Assembly (NCBI RefSeq): GCF_001310815.1
Contig: NZ_BAZK01000013.1
Location: forward strand, 1 to 64,000
Direction of reading: 5' to 3'
From: Pseudovibrio denitrificans JCM 12308
Lineage (GTDB): Bacteria > Pseudomonadota > Alphaproteobacteria > Rhizobiales > Stappiaceae
DNA length: 64,000 nucleotides
Positions within the stretch are counted from its first letter, which is position 1. Each line of letters begins with the position of its first letter. The notes beneath the pieces are model-generated. The model had not been told where the DNA came from, searched no databases, and saw nothing but the letters and a program-made list of their open reading frames with translations. The position numbers were made by a program, and so were the translations under genes. Positions 54,284 to 62,166 of the stretch are shown here, one piece after another.

Positions 54284-55351
54284 ATGAGCATCGCTGACTC
54301 TACAGCGACTGTGGCGCGGCGAGGGACTTCCTCGCCGCTCTACAAGATTTTAAAAGGTTTAATCGCTGGCCTTTTCTCACTAGCTCTTACCATGGTGGGG
54401 CTGCTCTTCGTCACCTTCATTATTGCGCGTGTGATGCCCGTCGACCCGGTTCTGGCGGTGGTTGGTGAACGTGCATCTCAGGAAATCTATGAGGCAGCCT
54501 ACAAGGCCATGGGTCTTGATCAGCCGCTTTACGTGCAGTTTTTGCTGTTCCTGAAACAGGTGGCTATGGGGGACTTCGGGATGTCGACGCTGACAGCGCG
54601 GCCCGTTGTTGAGGATATTGCCCGCGTGTTCCCGGCTACACTGGAACTTGCGACCTTAGCGACAATTGCCGGGGTTGGCATTGGTGTGCCGATGGGTGTG
54701 CTTGCTGCCGTGAACGAAGGCCGTTGGCCTGACCAGCTGATCCGCCTTGTTGGATTGTTTGGCTACTCCATGCCGATTTTCTGGTTTGGTCTGATGGGCC
54801 TGCTGATTTTCTACGGTATTCTTGGTTGGGTTGGTGGCCCGGGCCGGATTGAGATCTATTACGAAGATATCGTTCCTGTTGTTACCGGTATGATCCTGAT
54901 CGACAGCCTGCTTGCTGGTGAGATCGAAATCTTCTGGAATGCAGTGAGCCACATCATCCTGCCAGCCAGCATTCTTGGCTATTATTCCATTGCCTATATT
55001 TCACGCATGACCCGCTCTTTCATGCTCGAGCAGTTCTCTCAGGAGTACATTACAACTGCGCGTGTGAAGGGTGTCTCTGAGACTGCTGTCATTTGGCGTC
55101 ATGCTTTGCCGAATGTGATGATACCGCTGATTACCGTTATTGCGCTCTCCTATGCGAACCTGCTGGAAGGGTCTGTGCTGACTGAGATTATCTTCTCCTG
55201 GCCGGGGCTGGGCAACTACATCACCAATGCTCTGCTTTCTGCGGATATGAACGCGGTTTTGGGTGGAACGGTTGTGGTTGGTGCGATCTTTGTTGGTCTC
55301 AACCTCTTCTCTGACTTTATGTACAAAGTGGTGGATCCGAGGGCACGATGA
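54284..55351 (+). CDS. ABC transporter permease (DppB/OppB type)
   Basis: 355-residue permease with six helices and the BPD motif VKGVSETAVIWRHALPN. The first helix is followed by VMPVDPVLAVVGERAS, the family long periplasmic segment. It pairs with the next permease to form the channel for the family-5 binding protein. Start is 16 bases after the preceding stop; its end overlaps the next gene by four bases. Confidence 0.88.
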   Translation: MSIADSTATVARRGTSSPLYKILKGLIAGLFSLALTMVGLLFVTFIIARVMPVDPVLAVVGERASQEIYEAAYKAMGLDQPLYVQFLLFLKQVAMGDFGMSTLTARPVVEDIARVFPATLELATLATIAGVGIGVPMGVLAAVNEGRWPDQLIRLVGLFGYSMPIFWFGLMGLLIFYGILGWVGGPGRIEIYYEDIVPVVTGMILIDSLLAGEIEIFWNAVSHIILPASILGYYSIAYISRMTRSFMLEQFSQEYITTARVKGVSETAVIWRHALPNVMIPLITVIALSYANLLEGSVLTEIIFSWPGLGNYITNALLSADMNAVLGGTVVVGAIFVGLNLFSDFMYKVVDPRAR

Positions 55352-56289
55352 CAACAGCACCTGTAAAATCAAATGTGCCTGAAAAATCCGGTTTGAAGGC
55401 ATGGCTTACCTCTGATGCTCCTGAATCTCGCGGTCATGCGCGTGCTGTGCAGCTGTATCTGGGATGGCTGAAACTCTATGAAAATAAACTCGCCTTTCTT
55501 GGTTTCCTGATCATTCTTGGTCTGGTGCTGATGGCTGTTTTTGCGCCATTGCTGGCGACCGCTGAGCCGAATGCGCAGGACTTGAGTAAACGCCTGCTCT
55601 CACCGGGGACAGATGGGTATCTGCTGGGTACGGATGAACTGGGTCGCGACATTTACAGCCGCCTTGTTTATGGCTCCCGGATCACTCTTCTGATTGTTGG
55701 CATTGTTGCCTTCACCGCACCGGTCTTCGGTTTGCTGATTGGTACAGTCGCTGGTTATCTGGGTGGTTGGGTTGATCAGCTTCTTATGCGTTTGGTCGAC
55801 ATTTTTCTGGCGTTTCCCAAGCTCATTCTGGCATTGGCATTTGTTGCTGCGCTTGGGGCTGGCATTGAGAGCGCCATTATTGCGATCAGCCTGACAGCGT
55901 GGCCTCCTTACGCGCGTATTGCACGTGCTGAAACTCTGACCATTCGTAATGCGGATTACATCAGTGCTGTGCGTTTGCAGGGTGCGGGTGTCATGCACAT
56001 CATTGTGGGCCATGTGTGGCCGCTGTGTTTGTCCTCCATCATCGTGCGTGTAACGCTGGATATGGCCGGGATCATTTTGACCGCTGCTGGTCTTGGTTTC
56101 CTCGGTCTTGGCGCTCAACCACCGGATCCTGAATGGGGTGCGATGATCTCTGCTGGTCGTAAGTTTGTTCTGGACCAGTGGTGGGTTGCGGCGATGCCGG
56201 GTATGGCGATCTTTATCGTGTCTTTGGGCTTCAACCTGCTGGGTGATGGTCTGCGCGATATTCTTGATCCGAAGAAAAGCCAGAGCTGA
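55348..56289 (+). CDS. ABC transporter permease (DppC/OppC type)
   Basis: 313-residue permease with an OppC-like N-terminal helix (LAFLGFLIILGLVLMAVFAPL), LLGTDELGRDIYSRLVYG, and an EAA-like loop, ADYISAVRLQGAGVMHIIV. It forms a heterodimer with the preceding DppB-like protein. ATG 55348 overlaps the previous stop. Confidence 0.88.
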   Translation: MTTAPVKSNVPEKSGLKAWLTSDAPESRGHARAVQLYLGWLKLYENKLAFLGFLIILGLVLMAVFAPLLATAEPNAQDLSKRLLSPGTDGYLLGTDELGRDIYSRLVYGSRITLLIVGIVAFTAPVFGLLIGTVAGYLGGWVDQLLMRLVDIFLAFPKLILALAFVAALGAGIESAIIAISLTAWPPYARIARAETLTIRNADYISAVRLQGAGVMHIIVGHVWPLCLSSIIVRVTLDMAGIILTAAGLGFLGLGAQPPDPEWGAMISAGRKFVLDQWWVAAMPGMAIFIVSLGFNLLGDGLRDILDPKKSQS

Positions 56290-56300
56290 GGGAGAGGACC

Positions 56301-57160
56301 ATGAGTGATACGCTTTTAAGCGTTGAGGACCTTTGGGTTCGCTTCCCAACACGCAATGGTACTGTTGATGCTGTGCGGGGGATTTCGTTCTCCGTCGGGC
56401 GTGAGCGCGTTGGAATCGTGGGTGAGAGTGGTTCTGGTAAATCCATGACTGGCCGCAGTATTCTGCGTCTCATCCGTTCACCGGGGCAGATGGAAGCCAA
56501 GTCTATCCTGTTCAACGGTGAGAACCTGCTGGACTATTCTGAGAAGCAAATGCGTAAGATCCGTGGACACCAGATTTCCATGGTGATGCAGGACCCGAAG
56601 TTCTCGCTTAACCCGGTTCACACTGTTGGTAAGCAGATCTGTGAGGCTTTGCGTCTTCACACCAAGGCGTCTCGTCGTGAAGCCCGTCAGGGTGCGTTGG
56701 AGATGCTGGAAGCGGTGCAGATCCGTAATCCAGAGCGTGTGTTTGACAGCTACCCGCATGAGCTTTCAGGCGGTATGGGCCAGCGTGTGATGATCGCGAT
56801 GATGCTGATCACCGATCCCAAACTGCTGATTGCTGATGAGCCGACTTCTGCATTGGACGTGACCGTTCAGATGAAGGTGCTGGCGATTATGGACAAGCTG
56901 GTGCAAGAGCGCGGTATGGGCTGATCTTTATCAGTCACGACCTGAACCTTGTCTCGTCTTTCTGTGACCGCATCATCATCATGTATGCAGGCCGTATTGT
57001 TGAGACCTGTAAGGCCAGTGAGCTGCATAAAGCGACGCATCCTTATACTCGCGGGTTGCTGAACGCTTTGCCGCGCATTGAGGAGCCTAAGGGACGTCTT
57101 GAAGCTTTGCAGCGTCAGGACAGTTGGAAGCAGGAGGCCAGTGTCGATGCAAGGGTCTGA
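56301..57160 (+). pseudogene. ABC transporter ATP-binding protein (DppD/OppD type), frameshifted
   Basis: About 287 residues. Walker A GESGSGKS, signature LSGGMGQRVMIAMM, Walker B LLIADEPTSALD. The frame is lost near 56920 (ERGMG then TGA); one base restores LIFISHDLNLVSSFCDRIIIMYAG, with the switch His, to the stop at 57158-57160. The end is shorter than the usual OppD, lacking the Cys-rich tail that often binds a metal. Overlaps the next gene by 14 bases. Confidence 0.85.
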
Positions 57161-57976
57161 TAGTGCTGTGATGGAACGTAAGCCATGGGTTGCTGAGGCA
57201 ACGAATGACGCGCGCCTCGAAATCAAGAACCTGAACGTTTACTTCGGTGATGGTCCGGATCGCTTTCAGGCCGTCAAGAATGTGAGCCTCAAGGTTCAGC
57301 AGGGCGGTAGCTTCGGTATCGTTGGTGAATCTGGCTCAGGTAAATCAACTGTTCTGCGCGCTGTGTGCGGACTGGTTGAGAGCTGGATGGTGAGATCGAT
57401 ATTGATGGAGCCCCTGTCTCTCACAAGCGTGACAAGGCCTTTGCGCGTAAGATTCAGATGGTGTTTCAGGATCCTTACGCATCCCTTCATCCACGCCATA
57501 CAGTTGACCGAGTTTTGTCAGAACCGCTGAAATTACATGAGTTTGACGATATTGATGGTCGTGTGTTGCGAGCGCTGGATGATGTGGGGCTGGGCGCTGA
57601 TTTCCGCTTCCGTTATCCGCATCAGCTTTCTGGTGGTCAGCGGCAACGTGTGGCGGTTGCGCGGGCTTTGATGCTGGAGCCGGAGATCCTGTTGTTGGAT
57701 GAACCGACCTCAGCGTTGGACGTGTCCGTGCAGGCAGAGATCCTGAACCTGTTTGCGGATCTGCGTAAAGAACATAACCTCACCTACGTGATGGTGACGC
57801 ACGATCTGGCTGTGGTGGCTCATATGTGTGATGAGATCGCGGTTATGCAGCATGGTGAAGTGGTTGAGGTGATGGATGTTGAGGCTATGCGCCAATCCAA
57901 ACCAGAGACTGCCTACACTCAGGAACTGCTGAAGGCCTCTATGGGATATGATGCTGAGTTCTTTGGAGACAGCTGA
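57147..57976 (+). pseudogene. ABC transporter ATP-binding protein (DppF/OppF type), frameshifted
   Basis: About 277 residues. Walker A GESGSGKST, signature LSGGQRQRVAVARA, Walker B ILLLDEPTSALD and VTHDLAVVAH. The frame is lost near 57385 (TGGATGG; should be TGGGATGG, giving WDGEIDIDGAPVSHKRDK). The other frame continues to the stop at 57974-57976. ATG 57147 follows AGGAGG within the OppD-like gene. It completes the five-gene importer. Confidence 0.86.
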
Positions 57977-58002
57977 TCTACCAATGAGTTAGATGAGTTA
58001 CG

Positions 58003-58036
58003 AAAGCCCTGCCATCTTGGTGGGGCTTTTGTTGTT
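58003..58036 (+). terminator. rho-independent terminator after the peptide ABC operon
   Basis: AAAGCCCTGCC (58003-58013) pairs with GGTGGGGCTTTT (58019-58030) with one non-canonical pair and is followed by TTGTTTT. Confidence 0.8.
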
Positions 58037-58100
58037 TTGGGCCAAGAACTTTACTAGGATCGCCTTATTGCTTTTGGGATTATGAGCTGCGGAGCCGCAG

Positions 58101-58457
58101 ATGAAATACTTTTATGGCGTTCTTTGTATTTTGGGATTTCTGCTGCCCTACGGGGCATTTATGCCATGGCTGCTTGAAAATGGCCCGGATCTGCCACGGC
58201 TTTTAGCGGAGGCTTTTGCAGGCAAGATTTCTGCATTTGCCTGGCTGGATGTTGTGGTTTCTGCTGTGGTTTTGACAGGCTTCATCTTTGCCGAAGGGCA
58301 ACGACTTGGAATGAAATTTCTTTGGCTACCGATTCTTTCCGTGTTCACCGTTGGCGTGTCACTCGGCCTGCCATTGTTCTTGCTGCTGCGGGAATTACAC
58401 GTTGAAAAAACATCGAAAACAGGCGCAGTTAGCGGAAAAAACGTAGCGCGTATATGA
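58101..58457 (+). CDS. DUF2834 family membrane protein
   Basis: 118 residues with three predicted helices: FYGVLCILGFLLPYGAF at the N-terminus, then WLDVVVSAVVLTGFIF and LPILSVFTVGVSLGLPLFLLL. It matches the small DUF2834 family of unknown function. It lies alone between the peptide operon and the NnrR-like regulator. Confidence 0.65.
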   Translation: MKYFYGVLCILGFLLPYGAFMPWLLENGPDLPRLLAEAFAGKISAFAWLDVVVSAVVLTGFIFAEGQRLGMKFLWLPILSVFTVGVSLGLPLFLLLRELHVEKTSKTGAVSGKNVARI

Positions 58458-58587
58458 TAGTTGGAACTCATGTGCAGAAAATAGACTACGCCAATGAGTT
58501 CACTGTGAATTTCTTAATGTTTTCTGCTATAAACAAGCCGCTTAATCCTACGAGTACATGAGCTGAAACACTCGCAGATTAGCTTGG

Positions 58588-59325
58588 GTGTTTTCTAATT
58601 TATCTACGGTGTCTTCTTTGAGAAGTCTTGACGAAAATCTTATTTCGCATATTCCTCCGTTCCGAAAGCTGGAACGTGTTGATATTAGAGAGATTTTGGA
58701 CGCGGCAACGCCAAAGCGTTTCAGTGCGGGTCAAGCTATCTTTGAAGAGCATGAGCCAGCAGAGCGGTTCTTTTTGCTTCTCGATGGCCATGTGCGGGTT
58801 ATTCGCACCACCGCAGCTGGTGATCAGGTGATTGCACGCCACATCGTCAGCGGCGAGCTGATGGGCATCGCGCCTGCAATCGGGCGTACGACTTACCCAG
58901 CAAGTGCTGTCGCGATTGATGACTGCCTTGTGCTGTTCTGGCCTACAAACCTCTGGCAGACGTTTGTAGCGAAGTATGATGGCTTTGCCACGGAGACCTA
59001 CAAAACCGTCGGTGAGCGCATCTCAGAGGCTAACAACCACATTCTAGAGTTGGCGACCCAGCAGGTTGAGCAGCGTGTTGCACGTGCGCTTCTGCGTCTG
59101 GCTATTCAAAGCCATCGTGACACGGAAGAGGGTATGGAAATCGATTTTCCGCTTACCCGTCAGAATATCTCCGAGATGACAGGCACAACTCTCTACACCG
59201 TGAGTCGTTTGCTAAGTGCTTGGGAGAAGCAGGGAATTGTGACCAGCGGTCGTAAGAAGGTTGTTGTGACAGACCTCGGTAAGCTGAAGACTCTGGCTGA
59301 TTTGGACCCTATGGGCGACTCCTAA
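58588..59325 (+). CDS. nnrR: Crp/Fnr family regulator (NnrR/Dnr-like)
   Basis: A cyclic-nucleotide-binding beta-roll plus helix-turn-helix regulator, 245 residues. PLTRQNISEMTGTTLYTVSRLLSAWEKQGIV is the HTH region, with Glu/Ser/Arg recognition residues (TxxTVSR). No cluster of N-terminal Cys is present, so it is not an oxygen-sensing FNR; this fits NnrR/DnrD-type proteins that sense NO via heme. It lies just upstream of norCBQD. Start uncertain: GTG 58588 or GTG 58609; no strong ribosome site. Confidence 0.78.
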   Translation: MFSNLSTVSSLRSLDENLISHIPPFRKLERVDIREILDAATPKRFSAGQAIFEEHEPAERFFLLLDGHVRVIRTTAAGDQVIARHIVSGELMGIAPAIGRTTYPASAVAIDDCLVLFWPTNLWQTFVAKYDGFATETYKTVGERISEANNHILELATQQVEQRVARALLRLAIQSHRDTEEGMEIDFPLTRQNISEMTGTTLYTVSRLLSAWEKQGIVTSGRKKVVVTDLGKLKTLADLDPMGDS

Positions 59326-59421
59326 GCCGAGTGGGGTGCTTACGCGTGTGGTACTAGGCATAAGTACCAGTATTCTCGATTTTGTATCTCATTGTTTTAT
59401 TTGAATTATTTCTTACATATC

Positions 59422-59433
59422 CGGTAATTACCG
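59422..59433. promoter_or_regulatory. 12-base palindrome upstream of norC
   Basis: CGGTAATTACCG, a perfect dyad that extends to 18 bases with one mismatch pair (ATnCGGTAATTACCGnAT). It is seven bases upstream of the Fnr-type box and may bind a second regulator. Confidence 0.5.
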
Positions 59434-59439
59434 AATAGG

Positions 59440-59453
59440 TTGTTCTAGCACAA
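59440..59453 (+). promoter_or_regulatory. NnrR/Fnr-type box of the nor promoter
   Basis: TTG-TTCTAGCA-CAA matches the TTG-N8-CAA core of Fnr/NnrR/Dnr boxes. Its centre is about 68 bases before the norC ATG, consistent with class II activation. The NnrR-like gene upstream probably controls it. A second dyad, CGCCACTGGCG (59458-59468), follows. Confidence 0.75.
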
Positions 59454-59514
59454 ACTTCGCCACTGGCGTCAATTTTATCATCTTCGGGACCGTAACCACG
59501 ATAGGATTCCGTAG

Positions 59515-59967
59515 ATGTCAGAATTCCTTACAAAATCGCGGGCACGAAATATTTTTTATGGGGGATCCTTATTCTTCATAGGCATATTTGCCGTGCTCTC
59601 AATCGACAGCCACCTTTACGTCGTGAATGAATCGACTGCTAAGGCTCCGCTTACGGACGAAGTCGTCCTTGGTAAGCACGTTTGGGAAAAGCATTCCTGC
59701 ATCAACTGTCACACACTGCATGGTGAAGGTGCTTACTTCGCACCAGAAGTCGGCAACGTGATGACACGTTGGGGTGTTCTGGATGATCCAGATGATGCTG
59801 CTGAAACTCTTGGCTCATGGATGGAATCTCAACCTAGCGGCATCGAAGGGCGTCGTCAGATGCCATACTTCAAGCTGACAGAAGAAGAAGTCCGCGGCCT
59901 CTCAGAATTCTTGCGTTGGGCTGACAAGACCAACACGCAAGACTGGCCACCGAACGACGCTGGTTAA
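59515..59967 (+). CDS. norC: nitric oxide reductase subunit C
   Basis: A 150-residue monoheme cytochrome c. One N-terminal membrane helix (FYGGSLFFIGIFAVLSI); the heme c site CINCH is at residues 62-66, and a Met in RRQMPYF (about 125) is the other ligand. It donates electrons to NorB. The ATG at 59515 follows the NnrR box by about 60 bases. Confidence 0.95.
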   Translation: MSEFLTKSRARNIFYGGSLFFIGIFAVLSIDSHLYVVNESTAKAPLTDEVVLGKHVWEKHSCINCHTLHGEGAYFAPEVGNVMTRWGVLDDPDDAAETLGSWMESQPSGIEGRRQMPYFKLTEEEVRGLSEFLRWADKTNTQDWPPNDAG

Positions 59968-59978
59968 GGGGTGGTATT

Positions 59979-61364
59979 ATGAAATACAGTTCTCAAAAAG
60001 TTGCGTATGCTTACTTCGTAGCTGCGCTTGGACTATTTGCAATCCAGGTTCTCGTCGGTTTGATCGGCGGCTGGATTTACGTTTCACCTAACTTCCTTTC
60101 GGAGTTGCTGCCGTTCAACATCGTTCGCATGTTGCACACCAACGCGCTGGTCGTCTGGCTTCTGCTCGGCTTCTTCGGTGCTGCTTACTTCATCATTCCT
60201 GAAGAGAGTGAGCGGGAAATCCATTCCGTGAAGCTCGCTTACATACAGTTGCTTATTCTGGTTGTTGGTACTCTGGGTGCTGTTGTCAGCTATATCTTCG
60301 GCATTCACGAAGGTCGTGAGTTCCTTGAGCAGCCGCTCTGGGTGAAAGTCGGCATTCTTGTTGCTGCACTGATCTTCCTGTTCAACATCTCCATGACTGT
60401 GCTGAAAGGTCGTAAGACTGCAATCACCAACATCCTGGTGATCGGTCTGTGGGCTCTTTCCCTGCTGTGGCTGTTTGCATTCTACAACCCTGCAAACCTC
60501 AGCCTGGACAAAATGTACTGGTGGTATGTTGTTCACCTTTGGGTGGAAGGTACCTGGGAACTCGTGATGGCTTCCATCCTTGGCTTCCTGATGCTGAAAC
60601 TCACCGGTGTTGACCGCGAAGTTATCGAGAAGTGGCTCTACATCATCGTAGCAACCGCCCTGTTCTCCGGTATTCTTGGCACAGGTCACCACTACTACTG
60701 GATTGGCTTGCCTGGCTACTGGCAGTGGATTGGTTCCATCTTCTCCACTCTGGAAGTTATTCCATTCTTCCTGATGATGACCTTCTCCTTCGTCATGGTC
60801 TGGAAAGGTCGTAAGAACCATCCAAACAAAGCAGCTCTGCTGTGGTCTCTCGGTTCCGCAACTGTCGCGTTCTTCGGCGCTGGCGTATGGGGCTTCCTGC
60901 ATACTCTGCACGGTGTGAACTTCTACTCACACGGTACTCAGATCACTGCAGCGCATGGTCACCTTGCCTTCTTCGGCGCATACGTTGCTCTGAACCTTGC
61001 AGTATTCACCTACGCAATGCCAATGCTGAAGGGTCGGAACCCATACAACCAGGTTATCAATATGGGCAGCTTCTGGCTCATGACCGGTGGTATGTCCTTC
61101 ATGACCTTCGTGCTGACATTTGCTGGTACCATCCAGACACACATGCAGCGTGTTGTCGGTGAAGACTTCATGACCGTTCAGGATCAGCTGACAGTGTTCT
61201 ACATCATGCGCTTCGGTGCTGGTGCAGCTGTTGTACTCGGTGCAATCCTGTTCATCTACTCCGTGCTCGTACCACGGAAGGAACTGTTCACCGAGACATC
61301 TGGTTCCAAACCAGTAACCGGAAGCAACCCTGAAGCCCAAGCAGTTCTGGAAGGTGGTCGTTAA
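59979..61364 (+). CDS. norB: nitric oxide reductase subunit B
   Basis: A 461-residue heme-copper oxidase family protein with 12 helices that reduces NO to N2O. HLWVEGTWEL and HHYYWIG carry His ligands and the Glu of the FeB site; GVNFYSHGTQITAAHGHLAFFG contains the heme ligands. Start ATG 59979 follows GGGGTGG; the end overlaps the norQ start by one base (TAATG). Confidence 0.95.
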   Translation: MKYSSQKVAYAYFVAALGLFAIQVLVGLIGGWIYVSPNFLSELLPFNIVRMLHTNALVVWLLLGFFGAAYFIIPEESEREIHSVKLAYIQLLILVVGTLGAVVSYIFGIHEGREFLEQPLWVKVGILVAALIFLFNISMTVLKGRKTAITNILVIGLWALSLLWLFAFYNPANLSLDKMYWWYVVHLWVEGTWELVMASILGFLMLKLTGVDREVIEKWLYIIVATALFSGILGTGHHYYWIGLPGYWQWIGSIFSTLEVIPFFLMMTFSFVMVWKGRKNHPNKAALLWSLGSATVAFFGAGVWGFLHTLHGVNFYSHGTQITAAHGHLAFFGAYVALNLAVFTYAMPMLKGRNPYNQVINMGSFWLMTGGMSFMTFVLTFAGTIQTHMQRVVGEDFMTVQDQLTVFYIMRFGAGAAVVLGAILFIYSVLVPRKELFTETSGSKPVTGSNPEAQAVLEGGR

Positions 61365-62161
61365 TGACTGTACAGAACCACGTTTTTGATGTGCCCTATT
61401 ATCAGCCAATCGCCGATGAATGTGCATTATTTGAAACGGCTTTTAACAAAGGTCTGCCCCTTCTTTTGAAGGGGCCGACGGGCTGCGGCAAAACCCGCTT
61501 CGTGGAACACATGGCCGCGAAGCTGGGTCGTCCGATCTACACCGTGGCTTGCCACGATGATCTTTCCGCAGCAGACCTGATTGGTCGTTACCTGCTTAAA
61601 GGCGGCGTGACTGAGTGGGTCGATGGCCCGCTGACCCGCGCTGTTCGTGAAGGTGCGATCTGCTATCTTGATGAAGTGATCGAAGCACGGAAAGACGTTG
61701 CGGTTGTTCTGCACCCGCTGACCGATAACCGTCGTCGTCTCATCATTGAGAGAACTGGCGAAGAGCTGCAAGCTCCTCCGAACTTTATGCTCGTTGCCAG
61801 CTATAACCCCGGCTATCAGAACGTTCTGAAGCAGATGAAGCCTTCCACACGGCAGCGCTTCCTCTCAACCACCTTCGATTTCCCTGATGCGGAAACTGAA
61901 ATTCAGGTTGTTGCTAAAGAAAGCGGACTTGATGTTGAGCGTACCAAGAACCTGGTTCGTCTTGCCGGCCATATCCGTGGTCTTTCCAGCCTGGATCTGG
62001 AAGAGGGTGTTTCAACCCGCTTGCTGATCTATGCAGCATCCCTGATTGCTGGTGGTATGCCAGTCGACAAAGCACTGCAATACTCTGTTGTTGAACCGCT
62101 GAGTGATGAACCTGATGTTCAGGTTGCGCTTCGTGATTTGATCGCAGTTGTTTACGGGTGA
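61364..62161 (+). CDS. norQ: NorQ AAA+ ATPase
   Basis: MoxR/CbbQ-type AAA+ protein of 265 residues needed for activation of NorCB. Walker A LKGPTGCGKT (about residues 31-40), Walker B ICYLDEV, and sensor-1 ASYNPGY. NorQ and NorD form a chaperone pair that inserts the non-heme iron. Begins at the last base of norB and ends 6 bases before norD. Confidence 0.92.
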   Translation: MTVQNHVFDVPYYQPIADECALFETAFNKGLPLLLKGPTGCGKTRFVEHMAAKLGRPIYTVACHDDLSAADLIGRYLLKGGVTEWVDGPLTRAVREGAICYLDEVIEARKDVAVVLHPLTDNRRRLIIERTGEELQAPPNFMLVASYNPGYQNVLKQMKPSTRQRFLSTTFDFPDAETEIQVVAKESGLDVERTKNLVRLAGHIRGLSSLDLEEGVSTRLLIYAASLIAGGMPVDKALQYSVVEPLSDEPDVQVALRDLIAVVYG

Positions 62162-62166
62162 GCCTG

